The notes beneath the pieces were generated by a model that was given only the letters and a program-made list of their open reading frames with translations, had not been told where the DNA came from and ran no database searches. A program made the position numbers and the translations under genes. Of a DNA stretch of 64,000 nucleotides, positions 16,754-25,191 are shown in pieces. The DNA is from Tabrizicola_A sp965284335. Lineage in GTDB: Bacteria > Pseudomonadota > Alphaproteobacteria > Rhodobacterales > Rhodobacteraceae. Every line of letters starts with the position of its first letter. Within the stretch, counting starts at the first letter, position 1. Location: assembly GCF_965284335.1 (NCBI RefSeq), contig NZ_OZ260076.1; one strand, written 5' to 3'.

Positions 16754-18472
16754 TTAGGCGGTCAGCCGTCCTTCGGTGGAAATTTCGGGAATTTCAGTGC
16801 GTTCGGCTTCGGTCGCCCCACAAAGCAGATCGACCGCCCGGTCAGCCGCATCATGGAAGGGTTCCAGCACCAGATTTGCACCCGATCCGAACAGAAGCTC
16901 TGTCTCTGCCGCACCATGAGAGGCCGCGGCAATCTGGCCCGAAAAGCCAGAGGCGCGGGCCAGTTGAAACAGCGTCCGGCGCGCATCTTCGTGGCTAAGA
17001 CCCGTGGGATGGATCGGAACGGTCGAGACCAGCCACTTGACGCCCCGCAGCGGCAGTTCCGCCACAAACTCGGGGTCTGTGGCATCGCCAAACTCAGCCT
17101 CCAGCCCAAGTTCGCGCCAGCGCGCAACGGCCAGCGGGTTGAAATCGACGCCCAGCACGGCAATGCCGCGTTTTTTCAGCCGCAGGCCAATGGCCGTTCC
17201 AAATCGTCCCAAGCCAAAGAGGATGACGGAAAAGGATTGATCGCGATGCGCGCCAGCCTCGGTCGGCTCGCGCGGGGTGCCTTTGCGTTCGAAAATGCCA
17301 AGAACGGGTTCAAACAGCGCGAAAATCTGATGCGAATAGCTGATCATATAGGTTGAGACCGCGATGGTCACGAGCCCAACCATGGTTACCAGCCCCAGGG
17401 CATCATCGGCCACATGGCCAAGGCTGACGCCCATGGCGATGAAGATCAGGGAAAACTCGCTGATCTGCGCCACGGTAAGGCCGGCAAGGAAACCCGTGCG
17501 CTTGCGGTATCCCATTGCGCCCATAATGGCCAAGACGATCAACGGGTTGCCGATCAGCACAAAGGCCGAAAAGATCACGGCACCCGCGACATGCGCGCCC
17601 AAAAGCGACAGATCCAGCGTGGCGCCAAGTGCGATGAAGAAAAACAACAAAAGAAAGTCACGCAACGGGGCCAGTCGGGCGGCAATCGTCTCGCGGTAGG
17701 CCGTCGAGGCGAGTGCGACACCCGCCATCAGGCCGCCCACCTCTTTGCCCAAACCCACCGTGTCGCCAACAGCGGCAAAAAGGGCTGCAAGCGCTATGGC
17801 AAAGATCACCAAAAGCTCTGGCGCCTGCGCCAGCCGTTCGGTCAGCGGATTGGCGGCATAGCGCACAAATAGCACCACCGCCGCCACCATGGCCACGCCC
17901 GCCACAAGCACCGTCAGCACCGATCCACCGCCATGCCCGGCCTCGGCCGAACCGATCCCAATGGCCGACAGCACGATCATCGCCAGCACGACCACCAGAT
18001 CCTGAACGATCAAAAAGCCCAAGGCGATTTGACCATGCAGCGCGTCGATCTCGCGTTTGTCGGACAACAGTTTCACGATGATGATCGTGGACGAAAAGGT
18101 CAGCGCCACCGCGACATAAAGGCTGGTGATATGGTCAAGACCAAGGCCAAGCCCGATCAGATAACCAAAAAATGCTGTAAAGGCGACTTGGCCCAAGCCC
18201 GTTAGAACCGACACCGCCCCAAGCGAGCGGATCAGCTTTACGTCCAGCTTGATCCCCACCAAAAACAGCAAAACCGCGATGCCAAGTTCCGAGAGCAGAT
18301 CAATCTGCGCATCCGAATGCACCACATCCAACGCCGATGGCCCGGCCAGAAGCCCAACCGCGATAAAGCTGACGATCAGCGGTTGGCGCAGCAAGGTGCC
18401 GACAAGCCCAATTCCGGCCGCCATGACCAATAAGATCGCCACTTCGGCAAAGGATGTCATCGCAAATGTCAT
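16754..18472 (-). CDS. CPA2-family cation:proton antiporter with RCK domain (Kef/YbaL-like)
   Basis: A 572-residue inner-membrane protein. About 12 helices fill residues 5-400, in the monovalent cation:proton antiporter-2 pattern. A cytoplasmic Rossmann RCK_N domain follows (VILFGLGRFGTAIG from about residue 430). Such proteins exchange K+ or Na+ for protons and are gated by nucleotide or thiol ligands on the RCK domain. The start ATG 18472 overlaps the stop of the preceding small DNA-binding gene by 4 bp, so the two are co-translated. The 239 bp between it and the cyclase gene show nothing recognisable. Confidence 0.88.
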   Translation of the reverse strand: MTFAMTSFAEVAILLVMAAGIGLVGTLLRQPLIVSFIAVGLLAGPSALDVVHSDAQIDLLSELGIAVLLFLVGIKLDVKLIRSLGAVSVLTGLGQVAFTAFFGYLIGLGLGLDHITSLYVAVALTFSSTIIIVKLLSDKREIDALHGQIALGFLIVQDLVVVLAMIVLSAIGIGSAEAGHGGGSVLTVLVAGVAMVAAVVLFVRYAANPLTERLAQAPELLVIFAIALAALFAAVGDTVGLGKEVGGLMAGVALASTAYRETIAARLAPLRDFLLLFFFIALGATLDLSLLGAHVAGAVIFSAFVLIGNPLIVLAIMGAMGYRKRTGFLAGLTVAQISEFSLIFIAMGVSLGHVADDALGLVTMVGLVTIAVSTYMISYSHQIFALFEPVLGIFERKGTPREPTEAGAHRDQSFSVILFGLGRFGTAIGLRLKKRGIAVLGVDFNPLAVARWRELGLEAEFGDATDPEFVAELPLRGVKWLVSTVPIHPTGLSHEDARRTLFQLARASGFSGQIAAASHGAAETELLFGSGANLVLEPFHDAADRAVDLLCGATEAERTEIPEISTEGRLTA

Positions 18473-18684
18473 ATTTTGGTCCTCTGCCCGGAGTCTTGGG
18501 CGCTGCGGGGGGTGTTTTGGTGGCGTTCCAGAAACTGCTCTAGATCGGTGGTGGCAATGCGCCATCCTTTGCCGATGTCGATGGCGCGCAGTTCGGACTG
18601 TTTGATCCAGTGCCGCACGGTGGCCTCGGCAACCTTCAGGCGATCGGCGACGTCCCTGACGGTTAGGTAGATGTCTTCCGGCAT
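18469..18684 (-). CDS. Small MerR/excisionase-type DNA-binding protein
   Basis: A 71-residue protein that is essentially one winged helix-turn-helix: YLTVRDVADRLKVAEATVRHWI, then DIGKGWRIATTDLEQFLE. This is the excisionase/MerR-like DNA-binding domain. There is no effector domain. It overlaps the CPA2 antiporter start by 4 bp (ATGA), which makes it a likely regulator of that operon, though this is not shown. The start is ATG 18684. Confidence 0.8.
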   Translation of the reverse strand: MPEDIYLTVRDVADRLKVAEATVRHWIKQSELRAIDIGKGWRIATTDLEQFLERHQNTPRSAQDSGQRTKI

Positions 18685-18857
18685 CGTATGGCGACCTTGA
18701 TGGTGGTTTGTCGCAGTATAGCGCTGTTTGTGATGGTTTGATTGACCTTGATCAAATCTGCGGCCACATCCGCCAAAAGGCTGCGTTGGCCCCGACAAAC
18801 CGCTCTGGGAGCCGGGGTTTTGGAGTGTGACGGGTCCGGTCGGTGGGCGCTGCGGTG

Positions 18858-21353
18858 TCAAAGTTCCAGCGCGGTAAGGTCAACGCCGCGCTGCTCGGCG
18901 CTTTGCACCACCGCGGCGCGCAGCTTTTGGTTGCGCTTGAGAAGGCGGCGAAAGCGCGCCTCGTCCAAGACCAAAAGCGTGGTGTGGCTGATGGCGACCA
19001 CCTGTGTTTTCAACGCCTGACGGCTGAGGATTGAGAGTTGGCCAAACATTTCGCCCCGACCAAGCCGAAGTTTTTGGCCCGCCGTGGTTAATTCCACAGC
19101 ACCCGAGGCGATGAAACAGACCTCGCGCGGCATCTCGCCCTTGCGTCTGAGCACATCGCCAGCTTGCACATAGCGGGTCCGCAAGACGCGGGCGAGTTGC
19201 TTGCGGCTTTCGTTATCCATCCCCGTGAACAGCGGAAACTGACGCACCAACTCGGTTTTTTGCACCGCAAGATCCAGCGGTGGCCGCACCTCCAGCGCGC
19301 GGCTTTTGAGGGCCAGTTCCTGTTTCAACGTGGTATGCAATTCCTTGCCGATGATCCCGTCGGCAAAGAGCACCTCATATTCCCGTTCTTCCAAGCGCAG
19401 CGCGATGCGGCGCAGATAGCGCCGTTCGATCTGTTCGGCATATCCGGGATATTGCAGCCGCAATCCGGCAAGTGCGGCTTGAATCTCCTCCTCGCGCCGG
19501 CGCACCAATTCGTGCAGCAGGTCTGACACGCGGCGGCCATGGATGCGGCGGATCTTGGTGTCAATGTAAGGGTGCAGATCGCGCAGGATCAGCCGAAGGT
19601 TCAAAAGGATTTCGAACCGGTCGGCTGTCAGGCTGGCCAAGAGCCCAGACAGGCGCATGCGGTTGTGCAAAAGGTTCGCAAGGCGATATTCCCGTCCTTG
19701 TGCCAAGCTTAGCCGTCCGGCCGCGCGATATTCTTCGCGCCCGCCGATGCGCGTGCGTTCGATCAGACGGTCCGCATCCGACAACATCTGTTCGGCCAGC
19801 CGCGTCGAAATCAGTTTTTCACGAAAGGCATCAAGGATCAGATCGCGCTCGCGCCCCGCAAGCGCCACCAGCCCCAGCGTGATCCGGTCGCGATCTAGGA
19901 TGTCATCGGCCACTTCTGCCCGTTGCAGGGCGTCATCCAGCCGTTCGGCAAAGCGCTTGGCCTCGGATCGGACGATATCATGGGTCAGATCATGGTTTTT
20001 GGCGGTTTGGGCCACCTCTTCGCGCACGTTTTGCAGCGCCACCGCGATAACCTGATTGGACAAAGCTCGGTCGATCGGAGCCAGTTTGTCCAGCCCAAGA
20101 TAGGAAATCACGCGCCGCAGCGTCGTTCCCTGCACCAAAAGGGTGAAGAGGGTAAAACCCGTGGCCAAAATCCCGACATCGCGTTTAACATCCACGGGCA
20201 CGCGAAAATTCTCGGACACGGCCAGCGCAAGCGCCAAAGTGACCGCACCGCGCAAGCCCCCCCACATGATGGCCACCCGATAGGGGCGATCGACCCGTGG
20301 CGACAGCCGCAGCGCGGTCAGCATGGGCAAGACAGCATAGAGCATGAACAACCGTGCCGCCGTTGCGGCCACAACAACAACGGCGATCAAAAACAGATCG
20401 TAAAGCCGGACATCGGCCAAAAGCCTTGGCACCAAAAAGGCCGCCAAGAGAAAGATCAACGCCCCGGCCCAATGCGCCAGCACATCCCAGACTTCGCGCA
20501 GATTGGTCCAATTGGTGGGCGTCATGCGCCCTGGCCCCAGATAATTCAGCGTCATCCCGGCCATCACCACCGCGATCACCCCCGATACGCCAAGCACCTG
20601 ATCGGCGATGATATAGGTGACATAGGGCAGCGCCACGCTGAGCGAAATCTGCGCCAAGGGAAAGCGGCCAAGCCAAGACAGAACGCCCAAGCACAGCCGC
20701 CCCAAAAACCAGCCAATCGCCACGCCGCCGAAAATGAGTGTGGGAAATCCGACCAGCGCATCTTGCCATGTCGGGTTGGGTACGCCCAGCATGACAAAGG
20801 TTAAAAAGAAGCCAAAAAGCGCGATTGCCGCGGCGTCGTTCAAAAGGCTTTCGCCCTCGACAATGCGCGTCAGGCGTTGTGGGGCCGCGATATTTCGGAA
20901 AATCGAGACCACGGCCGAGGGGTCAGTGGTGGCCACAATCGAGCCAAGCATCAAACAGGCCACCAGCGGTAGGGTTGTAAAGGGTTGCAGCGCAAGGCCA
21001 ATGGCAAAGGTTGCCAAGACCACCGCCATCACAGCCATGACAAGGATCGGCACCCAGTCTTCGGCCATCCGACGCAGGTTAAGGCCAAGTGCGACCTGAA
21101 ACAGCAGCGTTGGCAAGAGCACATACAAAAACACATTCGCGCGGATGCGAAATTCAAAGATCTCAACCGCAGGGGCCAGCTCGGACAGGGACGGGCCCTG
21201 TGGGATCAGATAGGCCCCCAAACTGCCGATCAGCGTTCCGATAAGCGCAAGCACCACCGTATAGGGCAGCCGCAGCCAGTCGGCCAAAGGCTCGCTAAGG
21301 CTGATCACAACGAACAGCAGGGCGACTATGCCGACAAGGGTAACAACATCCAT
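18858..21353 (-). CDS. CPA1-family Na+/H+ antiporter with C-terminal cyclic-nucleotide-binding domain
   Basis: An 831-residue protein. Residues 1-400 hold about 12 helices with the CPA1 motif around ATTDPSAVVSIFRN and GESLLNDAAAIALF, where the conserved Asp pair binds ion and proton. A long charged cytoplasmic region follows. A cyclic-nucleotide-binding fold is at about 695-815 (FPLFTGMDNESRKQLA, then GRGEMFGQLSIL). This layout matches bacterial NhaP/SOS1-like antiporters gated by cyclic nucleotides. It is adjacent to the CPA2 antiporter on the same strand, 173 bp away. The start is ATG 21353. Confidence 0.9.
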   Translation of the reverse strand: MDVVTLVGIVALLFVVISLSEPLADWLRLPYTVVLALIGTLIGSLGAYLIPQGPSLSELAPAVEIFEFRIRANVFLYVLLPTLLFQVALGLNLRRMAEDWVPILVMAVMAVVLATFAIGLALQPFTTLPLVACLMLGSIVATTDPSAVVSIFRNIAAPQRLTRIVEGESLLNDAAAIALFGFFLTFVMLGVPNPTWQDALVGFPTLIFGGVAIGWFLGRLCLGVLSWLGRFPLAQISLSVALPYVTYIIADQVLGVSGVIAVVMAGMTLNYLGPGRMTPTNWTNLREVWDVLAHWAGALIFLLAAFLVPRLLADVRLYDLFLIAVVVVAATAARLFMLYAVLPMLTALRLSPRVDRPYRVAIMWGGLRGAVTLALALAVSENFRVPVDVKRDVGILATGFTLFTLLVQGTTLRRVISYLGLDKLAPIDRALSNQVIAVALQNVREEVAQTAKNHDLTHDIVRSEAKRFAERLDDALQRAEVADDILDRDRITLGLVALAGRERDLILDAFREKLISTRLAEQMLSDADRLIERTRIGGREEYRAAGRLSLAQGREYRLANLLHNRMRLSGLLASLTADRFEILLNLRLILRDLHPYIDTKIRRIHGRRVSDLLHELVRRREEEIQAALAGLRLQYPGYAEQIERRYLRRIALRLEEREYEVLFADGIIGKELHTTLKQELALKSRALEVRPPLDLAVQKTELVRQFPLFTGMDNESRKQLARVLRTRYVQAGDVLRRKGEMPREVCFIASGAVELTTAGQKLRLGRGEMFGQLSILSRQALKTQVVAISHTTLLVLDEARFRRLLKRNQKLRAAVVQSAEQRGVDLTALEL

Positions 21354-21619
21354 ATTTTGACCAAAGGCAACATCTGTTGCGGTGGCGTGGCGGTAGATCG
21401 AAAAACGTCCAAGGCTTGCAGGGGCTTAAACCGGCGCAGCTCTCGCGAGCTTGGCCCTTTTTCGCATTTCAAACACAGGATAAAATGGCATGCAAACAGA
21501 TGTCAGCCGGGCAGGCGGCCTCTGCCTTGGTCAAAGTCCAGCAAAAGGACCCAAGCGCAAGTGCCGCGCCACCGCCCCAAGCCCGCAGGACGGGCGGTTT
21601 TGGGCCGGTTATCTGGGGT

Positions 21620-21637
21620 AAGGTGGCAGCCCGTAGG
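21620..21637. repeat. Left attachment site (attL) of the genomic island
   Basis: AAGGTGGCAGCCCGTAGG is identical to the sequence at 47834-47851, which covers the 3' end of a tRNA-Glu gene. The rest of the tRNA is absent here, as expected for the copy created by integration. Confidence 0.85.
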
Positions 21638-21756
21638 ACTACAATTTCACATTCCACGCATGTCTGAGAAGTTCCATAAAACCCTTGTATATATGGTGTT
21701 TATCTGCGTATTTTTCCGCATAGATCTGCTGAATTCTAGGCTGTTCTAGAATTAAA

Positions 21757-21774
21757 TGGGGGAATAAATGGGGG
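21757..21774 (+). repeat. Paired TGGGGG motif at left island end
   Basis: Two direct TGGGGG copies start 12 bp apart (21757 and 21769). The same pair with the same 12-bp spacing and orientation occurs at the right end (47764-47781). They may be arm-type integrase binding sites. The second copy also serves as ribosome site for the integrase GTG at 21782. Confidence 0.5.
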
Positions 21775-21781
21775 CAATAAA

Positions 21782-22096
21782 GTGACAGAAAACCTGACCA
21801 GAAGGCCCGCAAAAGCCCTCACCGCACAGGCGGTGCGTAATGCGACTGAGCCCGGAAAGTACTTTGACGGTCACGGACTGTTTCTCAAGGTCAATGAGCG
21901 CGGCGGTAAATCCTGGGTGCAGCGCATCGTCATTCGAGGGAAGCGCCGGGAGCTGGGGCTCGGGAGTGCTCAGCTTGTGAGCCTGGCGGAGGCGCGGGAG
22001 GCGGCGCTCCAAAACCGTAAATTCGCGCGAGCAGGGGGTGACCCGCTGACGACCAAACGCGAAGCTGCGCACGCGCTGACCTTTGAGCAGGCGGCT
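21782..22096 (+). pseudogene. Tyrosine integrase, N-terminal remnant cut by IS21
   Basis: About 105 codons of the Arm-type DNA-binding domain (DUF4102) of P4-like tyrosine integrases: ALTAQAVRNA, then KYFDGHGLFLKVN, KSWVQR and GLGSAQLVSLAEARE. The frame runs into the IS21 left end at 22097, where the element's first bases supply a stop two codons later. The catalytic domain is missing and is not found beyond the IS, so the enzyme is dead. GTG 21782 has a GGGGGC ribosome site. Its place beside attL identifies it as the island's own integrase. Confidence 0.9.
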
Positions 22097-22208
22097 TGTT
22101 GATTTTCACCCAGAACTGAGCCGGTTAGGCGCATAATTTTCACTGAGAACTGAGCCATGTGAACCTTTCCCCGAAGCTGTGAGCGGCGGGGGCAACGGAG
22201 TGATCCAC

Positions 22209-23741
22209 ATGGGACTATTGAACATCATTCGTCGGATGCATAAGCGGCAGAAGCTTTCGATCCGCGAGATTGCGCGGTTGACTGGCGTGTCGCGGAATAC
22301 TGTGACCAAGCATCTGGCGGCGAACACGATCGAGCCAAAGTTCGCGACGCCGGAACGTCCAAGCAAGCTTGATCCCTTTGCCGATAAGCTTGCAGGCTGG
22401 CTCAAGACCGAAGCCGGGAAGTCGCGCAAGCAGCGGCGGACCATGAAGCAGTTGCACGCCGATCTCGTAGCGCTTGGCTTCACGGGTTCATATGCCCGGG
22501 TGGCGGCTTTTGCGCGCAGGTGGCGGTCAGATCGGCAGCGCGAACAGCAGACGACAGGGCGCGGAACCTTTGTGCCGCTGCATTTTGATCCCGGCGATGC
22601 CTTCCAGTTTGACTGGAGCGAGGATTTTGCAGTTCTGGGTGGCGAGCGCACCAAGCTGCAGATGGCGCATATCAAGCTGTCGCACAGCCGGGCCTTTTTG
22701 CTGCGGGCCTATCCACTGCAGACGCATGAGATGCTGTTTGATGCCCATTGGCACGCGTTCCGGGTCTTCGGTGGTGTGCCTGCGCGAGGCATTTACGATA
22801 ACATGAAGACGGCGGTGGATCGTGTCGGCCGTGGCAAGGAGCGCCAGATCAACATGCGCTTTCTCGCCATGACGAACCACTACGTCTATGAGCCCCAGTT
22901 TTGTAATCCCGCCGCCGGTTGGGAGAAAGGGCAAGTCGAGAAGAACGTTCGAGATTCTCGGCACCAGATGTTGCAAGGCATGCCGGACTTTCCCGACCTT
23001 GCCGCGCTGAATGCCTGGCTGGAAGAGCGCTGCCTCGAACTGTGGCGGGAGACCCCGCATGGCAAACAGCCCGGCACGATTGCCGATGTCTGGGCCGAAG
23101 AGCAGGCGGCCCTGATGCCGCTGCCCGTCGCGTTTGACGGCTTTGTGGAACTGAGCAAACGCGTCTCGCCCACGTGCCTGATTAGTTTTGAGCGCAATCG
23201 CTACAGTGTCCCGGCATCATTTGCGAACCGCCCCGTCAGCATGCGGATCTATCCTGATCGTTTGGTGGTGGCGGCCGAGGGCAACATCCTGTGCGAACAT
23301 GCCCGCGTGATCCAACGCAACCACACGCTGCCATCAAGGACAATCTACGACTGGCGACATTATCTGGCCGTTGTTCAGCGCAAGCCAGGGGCGCTTCGCA
23401 ACGGCGCGCCTTTTGTGGAATTACCATCTGCGTTCAGACAGTTGCAGGGCCATATGCTGCGCAAGCCCGGTGGCGATCGTGAGATGGTCGATATCCTTGC
23501 CCTCGTTCTGCAGCATGACGAACAGGCCGTGCTGACCGCCGTGGAGCTGGCACTGACCGAGGGCGTGCCGACCAAGACCCATGTCCTGAACCTGCTGCAC
23601 CGGCTGGTCGACGGCAAAGTGATCGGTGGGCCCCCGCTGGACACGCCGCAAGCGCTGGCTCTGCACCGTGAACCCAAGGCCAATGTCGCACGTTACGACG
23701 GCCTGCGCGCCGAGATCACCGGAGGCCGTCATGCGTCATGA
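22209..23741 (+). CDS. istA: IS21 transposase IstA
   Basis: A 510-residue DDE transposase of the IS21 family. The N-terminal helix-turn-helix is IREIARLTGVSRNTVTKHL. The catalytic core starts near FQFDWSEDF (first Asp) and continues with GIYDNMKTAV (second Asp) and GWEKGQVEKNVR (Glu). The start is ATG 22209 with GGAG upstream. The stop overlaps istB. Confidence 0.93.
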   Translation: MGLLNIIRRMHKRQKLSIREIARLTGVSRNTVTKHLAANTIEPKFATPERPSKLDPFADKLAGWLKTEAGKSRKQRRTMKQLHADLVALGFTGSYARVAAFARRWRSDRQREQQTTGRGTFVPLHFDPGDAFQFDWSEDFAVLGGERTKLQMAHIKLSHSRAFLLRAYPLQTHEMLFDAHWHAFRVFGGVPARGIYDNMKTAVDRVGRGKERQINMRFLAMTNHYVYEPQFCNPAAGWEKGQVEKNVRDSRHQMLQGMPDFPDLAALNAWLEERCLELWRETPHGKQPGTIADVWAEEQAALMPLPVAFDGFVELSKRVSPTCLISFERNRYSVPASFANRPVSMRIYPDRLVVAAEGNILCEHARVIQRNHTLPSRTIYDWRHYLAVVQRKPGALRNGAPFVELPSAFRQLQGHMLRKPGGDREMVDILALVLQHDEQAVLTAVELALTEGVPTKTHVLNLLHRLVDGKVIGGPPLDTPQALALHREPKANVARYDGLRAEITGGRHAS

Positions 23742-24525
23742 TCCAGCCGCCGGCGCCGTGGTCATCATGCTGCGCAGCCTCAAAATGTATGGCATGGCCC
23801 AAGCCGTGACCGATCTGATCGAGCAGGGCGCACCGGCCTTTGAAGCCACCATCCCGATGCTGTCGCAACTCCTCAAAGCCGAATTGGCGGAGCGTGAAGT
23901 CAGATCGATTGCCTATCACATGAAGTCCGCACGGTTCCCGGCCTACAAGGACCTGACAGGCTTCGACTTTGCCGCCAGCGAGATCAACGAAGCCACCGTG
24001 CGGACACTGCACCGCTGCGAGTTCATGGAGAGTGCCCAGAACGTGGTCCTGATCGGTGGTCCAGGAACCGGCAAAACCCATGTTGCCACCGCCCTCGGCA
24101 TCCAGGCCATCGAACATCACCGCAGGAAGGTTCGCTTCTTCTCCACCATCGAACTGGTCAACGCCCTTGAACAGGAAAAAGCCAAGGGAAAGGCCGGGCA
24201 AATCGCCGAAGGCCTGACCAAGCTCGACCTCGTGATCCTGGATGAACTTGGCTATCTGCCCTTCAGTGCATCGGGCGGGGCCCTGCTGTTCCACCTCTTG
24301 AGCAAGCTCTACGAACGCACCAGCGTCGTCATAACCACGAACCTTAGCTTCAGCGAATGGGCCACGGTCTTCGGCGACGCAAAGATGACCACCGCGCTGC
24401 TCGACCGCCTCACCCACCGCTGCCACATCCTTGAAACCGGAAACGACAGCTTCCGCTTCAAGGCAAGCTCAGCCGCCGCAGCCCGAAAAAAGAAGGAGAC
24501 AAACCCGCACTTGACCCCGGCATGA
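23731..24525 (+). CDS. istB: IS21 helper ATPase IstB
   Basis: A 264-residue AAA+ helper protein that activates IstA and selects target DNA. The Walker A GGPGTGKTH and Walker B LVILDELGYL are intact, as is LLDRLTHRCHI near the C terminus. It starts at ATG 23731 and overlaps the end of istA by 11 bp, the usual coupling in IS21. Confidence 0.94.
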   Translation: MRHDPAAGAVVIMLRSLKMYGMAQAVTDLIEQGAPAFEATIPMLSQLLKAELAEREVRSIAYHMKSARFPAYKDLTGFDFAASEINEATVRTLHRCEFMESAQNVVLIGGPGTGKTHVATALGIQAIEHHRRKVRFFSTIELVNALEQEKAKGKAGQIAEGLTKLDLVILDELGYLPFSASGGALLFHLLSKLYERTSVVITTNLSFSEWATVFGDAKMTTALLDRLTHRCHILETGNDSFRFKASSAAAARKKKETNPHLTPA

Positions 24526-24597
24526 ACCGAAATCCATAATCAGAGGTGGCTCACTTCTCGGTGAAAAAACCGGCTCAGTTCTGGGTGAAAATCAACA

Positions 24598-24634
24598 GCC
24601 CCGGTCACAATGGGCCGGGGCGCTTGTCTTTTTT
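24598..24634 (+). terminator. Intrinsic terminator beside the IS21 right end
   Basis: GCCCCGG (24598-24604) pairs with CCGGGGC (24615-24621) and is followed by GCTTGTCTTTTTT. It begins at the first base outside the element, so it is flanking DNA and may once have served a gene removed by the rearrangement. Confidence 0.7.
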
Positions 24635-24665
24635 AACGCACCAATCGTGCCCCTCCGCGCGCCCC

Positions 24666-24767
24666 TTTAGAGTGATTGCCGAAGTACCAGACGCGATGAT
24701 TGCCCTGACTAATGAGGGGGCTGCTATGATCTGTGCCACGCATGAAATGGGCTTCGCAAGCGAGGTT
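24666..24767 (+). pseudogene. Fragment of an amino-acid ABC transporter ATPase (GlnQ/AapP-like)
   Basis: About 34 codons reading EVPDAMIALTNEGAAMI then CATHEMGFASEV. This matches the D-loop/H-loop region of polar amino-acid ABC ATPases, where the conserved form is MVVVTHEMGFAREV with the switch histidine. Nothing before or after in this frame belongs to the family, so it is an isolated relic between the IS21 element and the recombinase cassette. Confidence 0.65.
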
Positions 24768-24783
24768 AGTGGCCACTTCGGAC

Positions 24784-25191
24784 TTATGACGCTGTTTTGG
24801 TCGGAACCGCACCAACGGTGCGATCAACCTGTTCCGCCCAAGCCTCCCCCGCTAGAAAACACAGATCGTAAAGGCTCACCCCCAGGGCCTCGCGCCCGCA
24901 GGTCAGTCGCTTCAGTACCTCCGGCGCAAGATAGGCCAACCGCAGCTGTCGGCTGACATGCCGTTCCGCCAGCCCGACCGCCTCGGCCAGTTCCTGGATC
25001 GTGGCGAACTCTCCTGCATCCATGCGCCGCCGCCACCCCCATGCCCGGCCGATGGCCCGCAGGATGTGCGGATCCTGCGCGTGATCCTCGCTCGGTCGAT
25101 AGTCGGCGGGCGGAAGGATCTTCGGCCGTCCGTTCTTCTGGCGAACTTTCAGAGGGATCAGTACGCGGATCGTATCGTCGGGCTTTGTCAT
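24784..25191 (-). CDS. Helix-turn-helix protein of the recombinase cassette
   Basis: A 135-residue protein with a probable helix-turn-helix at residues 63-95 (ATIQELAEAVGLAERHVSRQL) and a basic N terminus (IPLKVRQKNGRPKIL). Its start overlaps the end of the serine recombinase gene by 4 bp (ATGA). Small proteins of this type often follow such recombinases in alphaproteobacteria. I do not recognise a characterised function; a DNA-binding accessory role is inferred. Confidence 0.7.
   Translation of the reverse strand: MTKPDDTIRVLIPLKVRQKNGRPKILPPADYRPSEDHAQDPHILRAIGRAWGWRRRMDAGEFATIQELAEAVGLAERHVSRQLRLAYLAPEVLKRLTCGREALGVSLYDLCFLAGEAWAEQVDRTVGAVPTKTAS

Larger units (their letters stand above)
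21354..21781. other. Intergenic region holding the left end of the island
   Basis: These 428 bp between the CPA1 antiporter and the integrase remnant contain no convincing gene. They hold the left attachment repeat at 21620-21637 and the paired TGGGGG motif at 21757-21774. A GC-rich stretch around 21575-21610 can fold (GCCCGC with GCGGGC-like pairing), but there is no clear terminator. Confidence 0.5.
22097..24597 (+). mobile_element. IS21-family insertion sequence
   Basis: A 2501-bp element with perfect 28-bp terminal inverted repeats (22097-22124 and 24570-24597) and the istA-istB gene pair. Each end holds a second, inner copy of the repeat (22136-22157; 24547-24567), the multiple binding sites typical of IS21. 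No target duplication is visible: the left flank ends GCGGCT and the right flank begins GCCCCGG. This suggests deletion or rearrangement after insertion. Confidence 0.95.

Noticed and set aside
21377..21667. A 96-codon frame left of the integrase crossing attL.
   Set aside because: It spans the attachment junction and has low-complexity composition; no ribosome site or motif.
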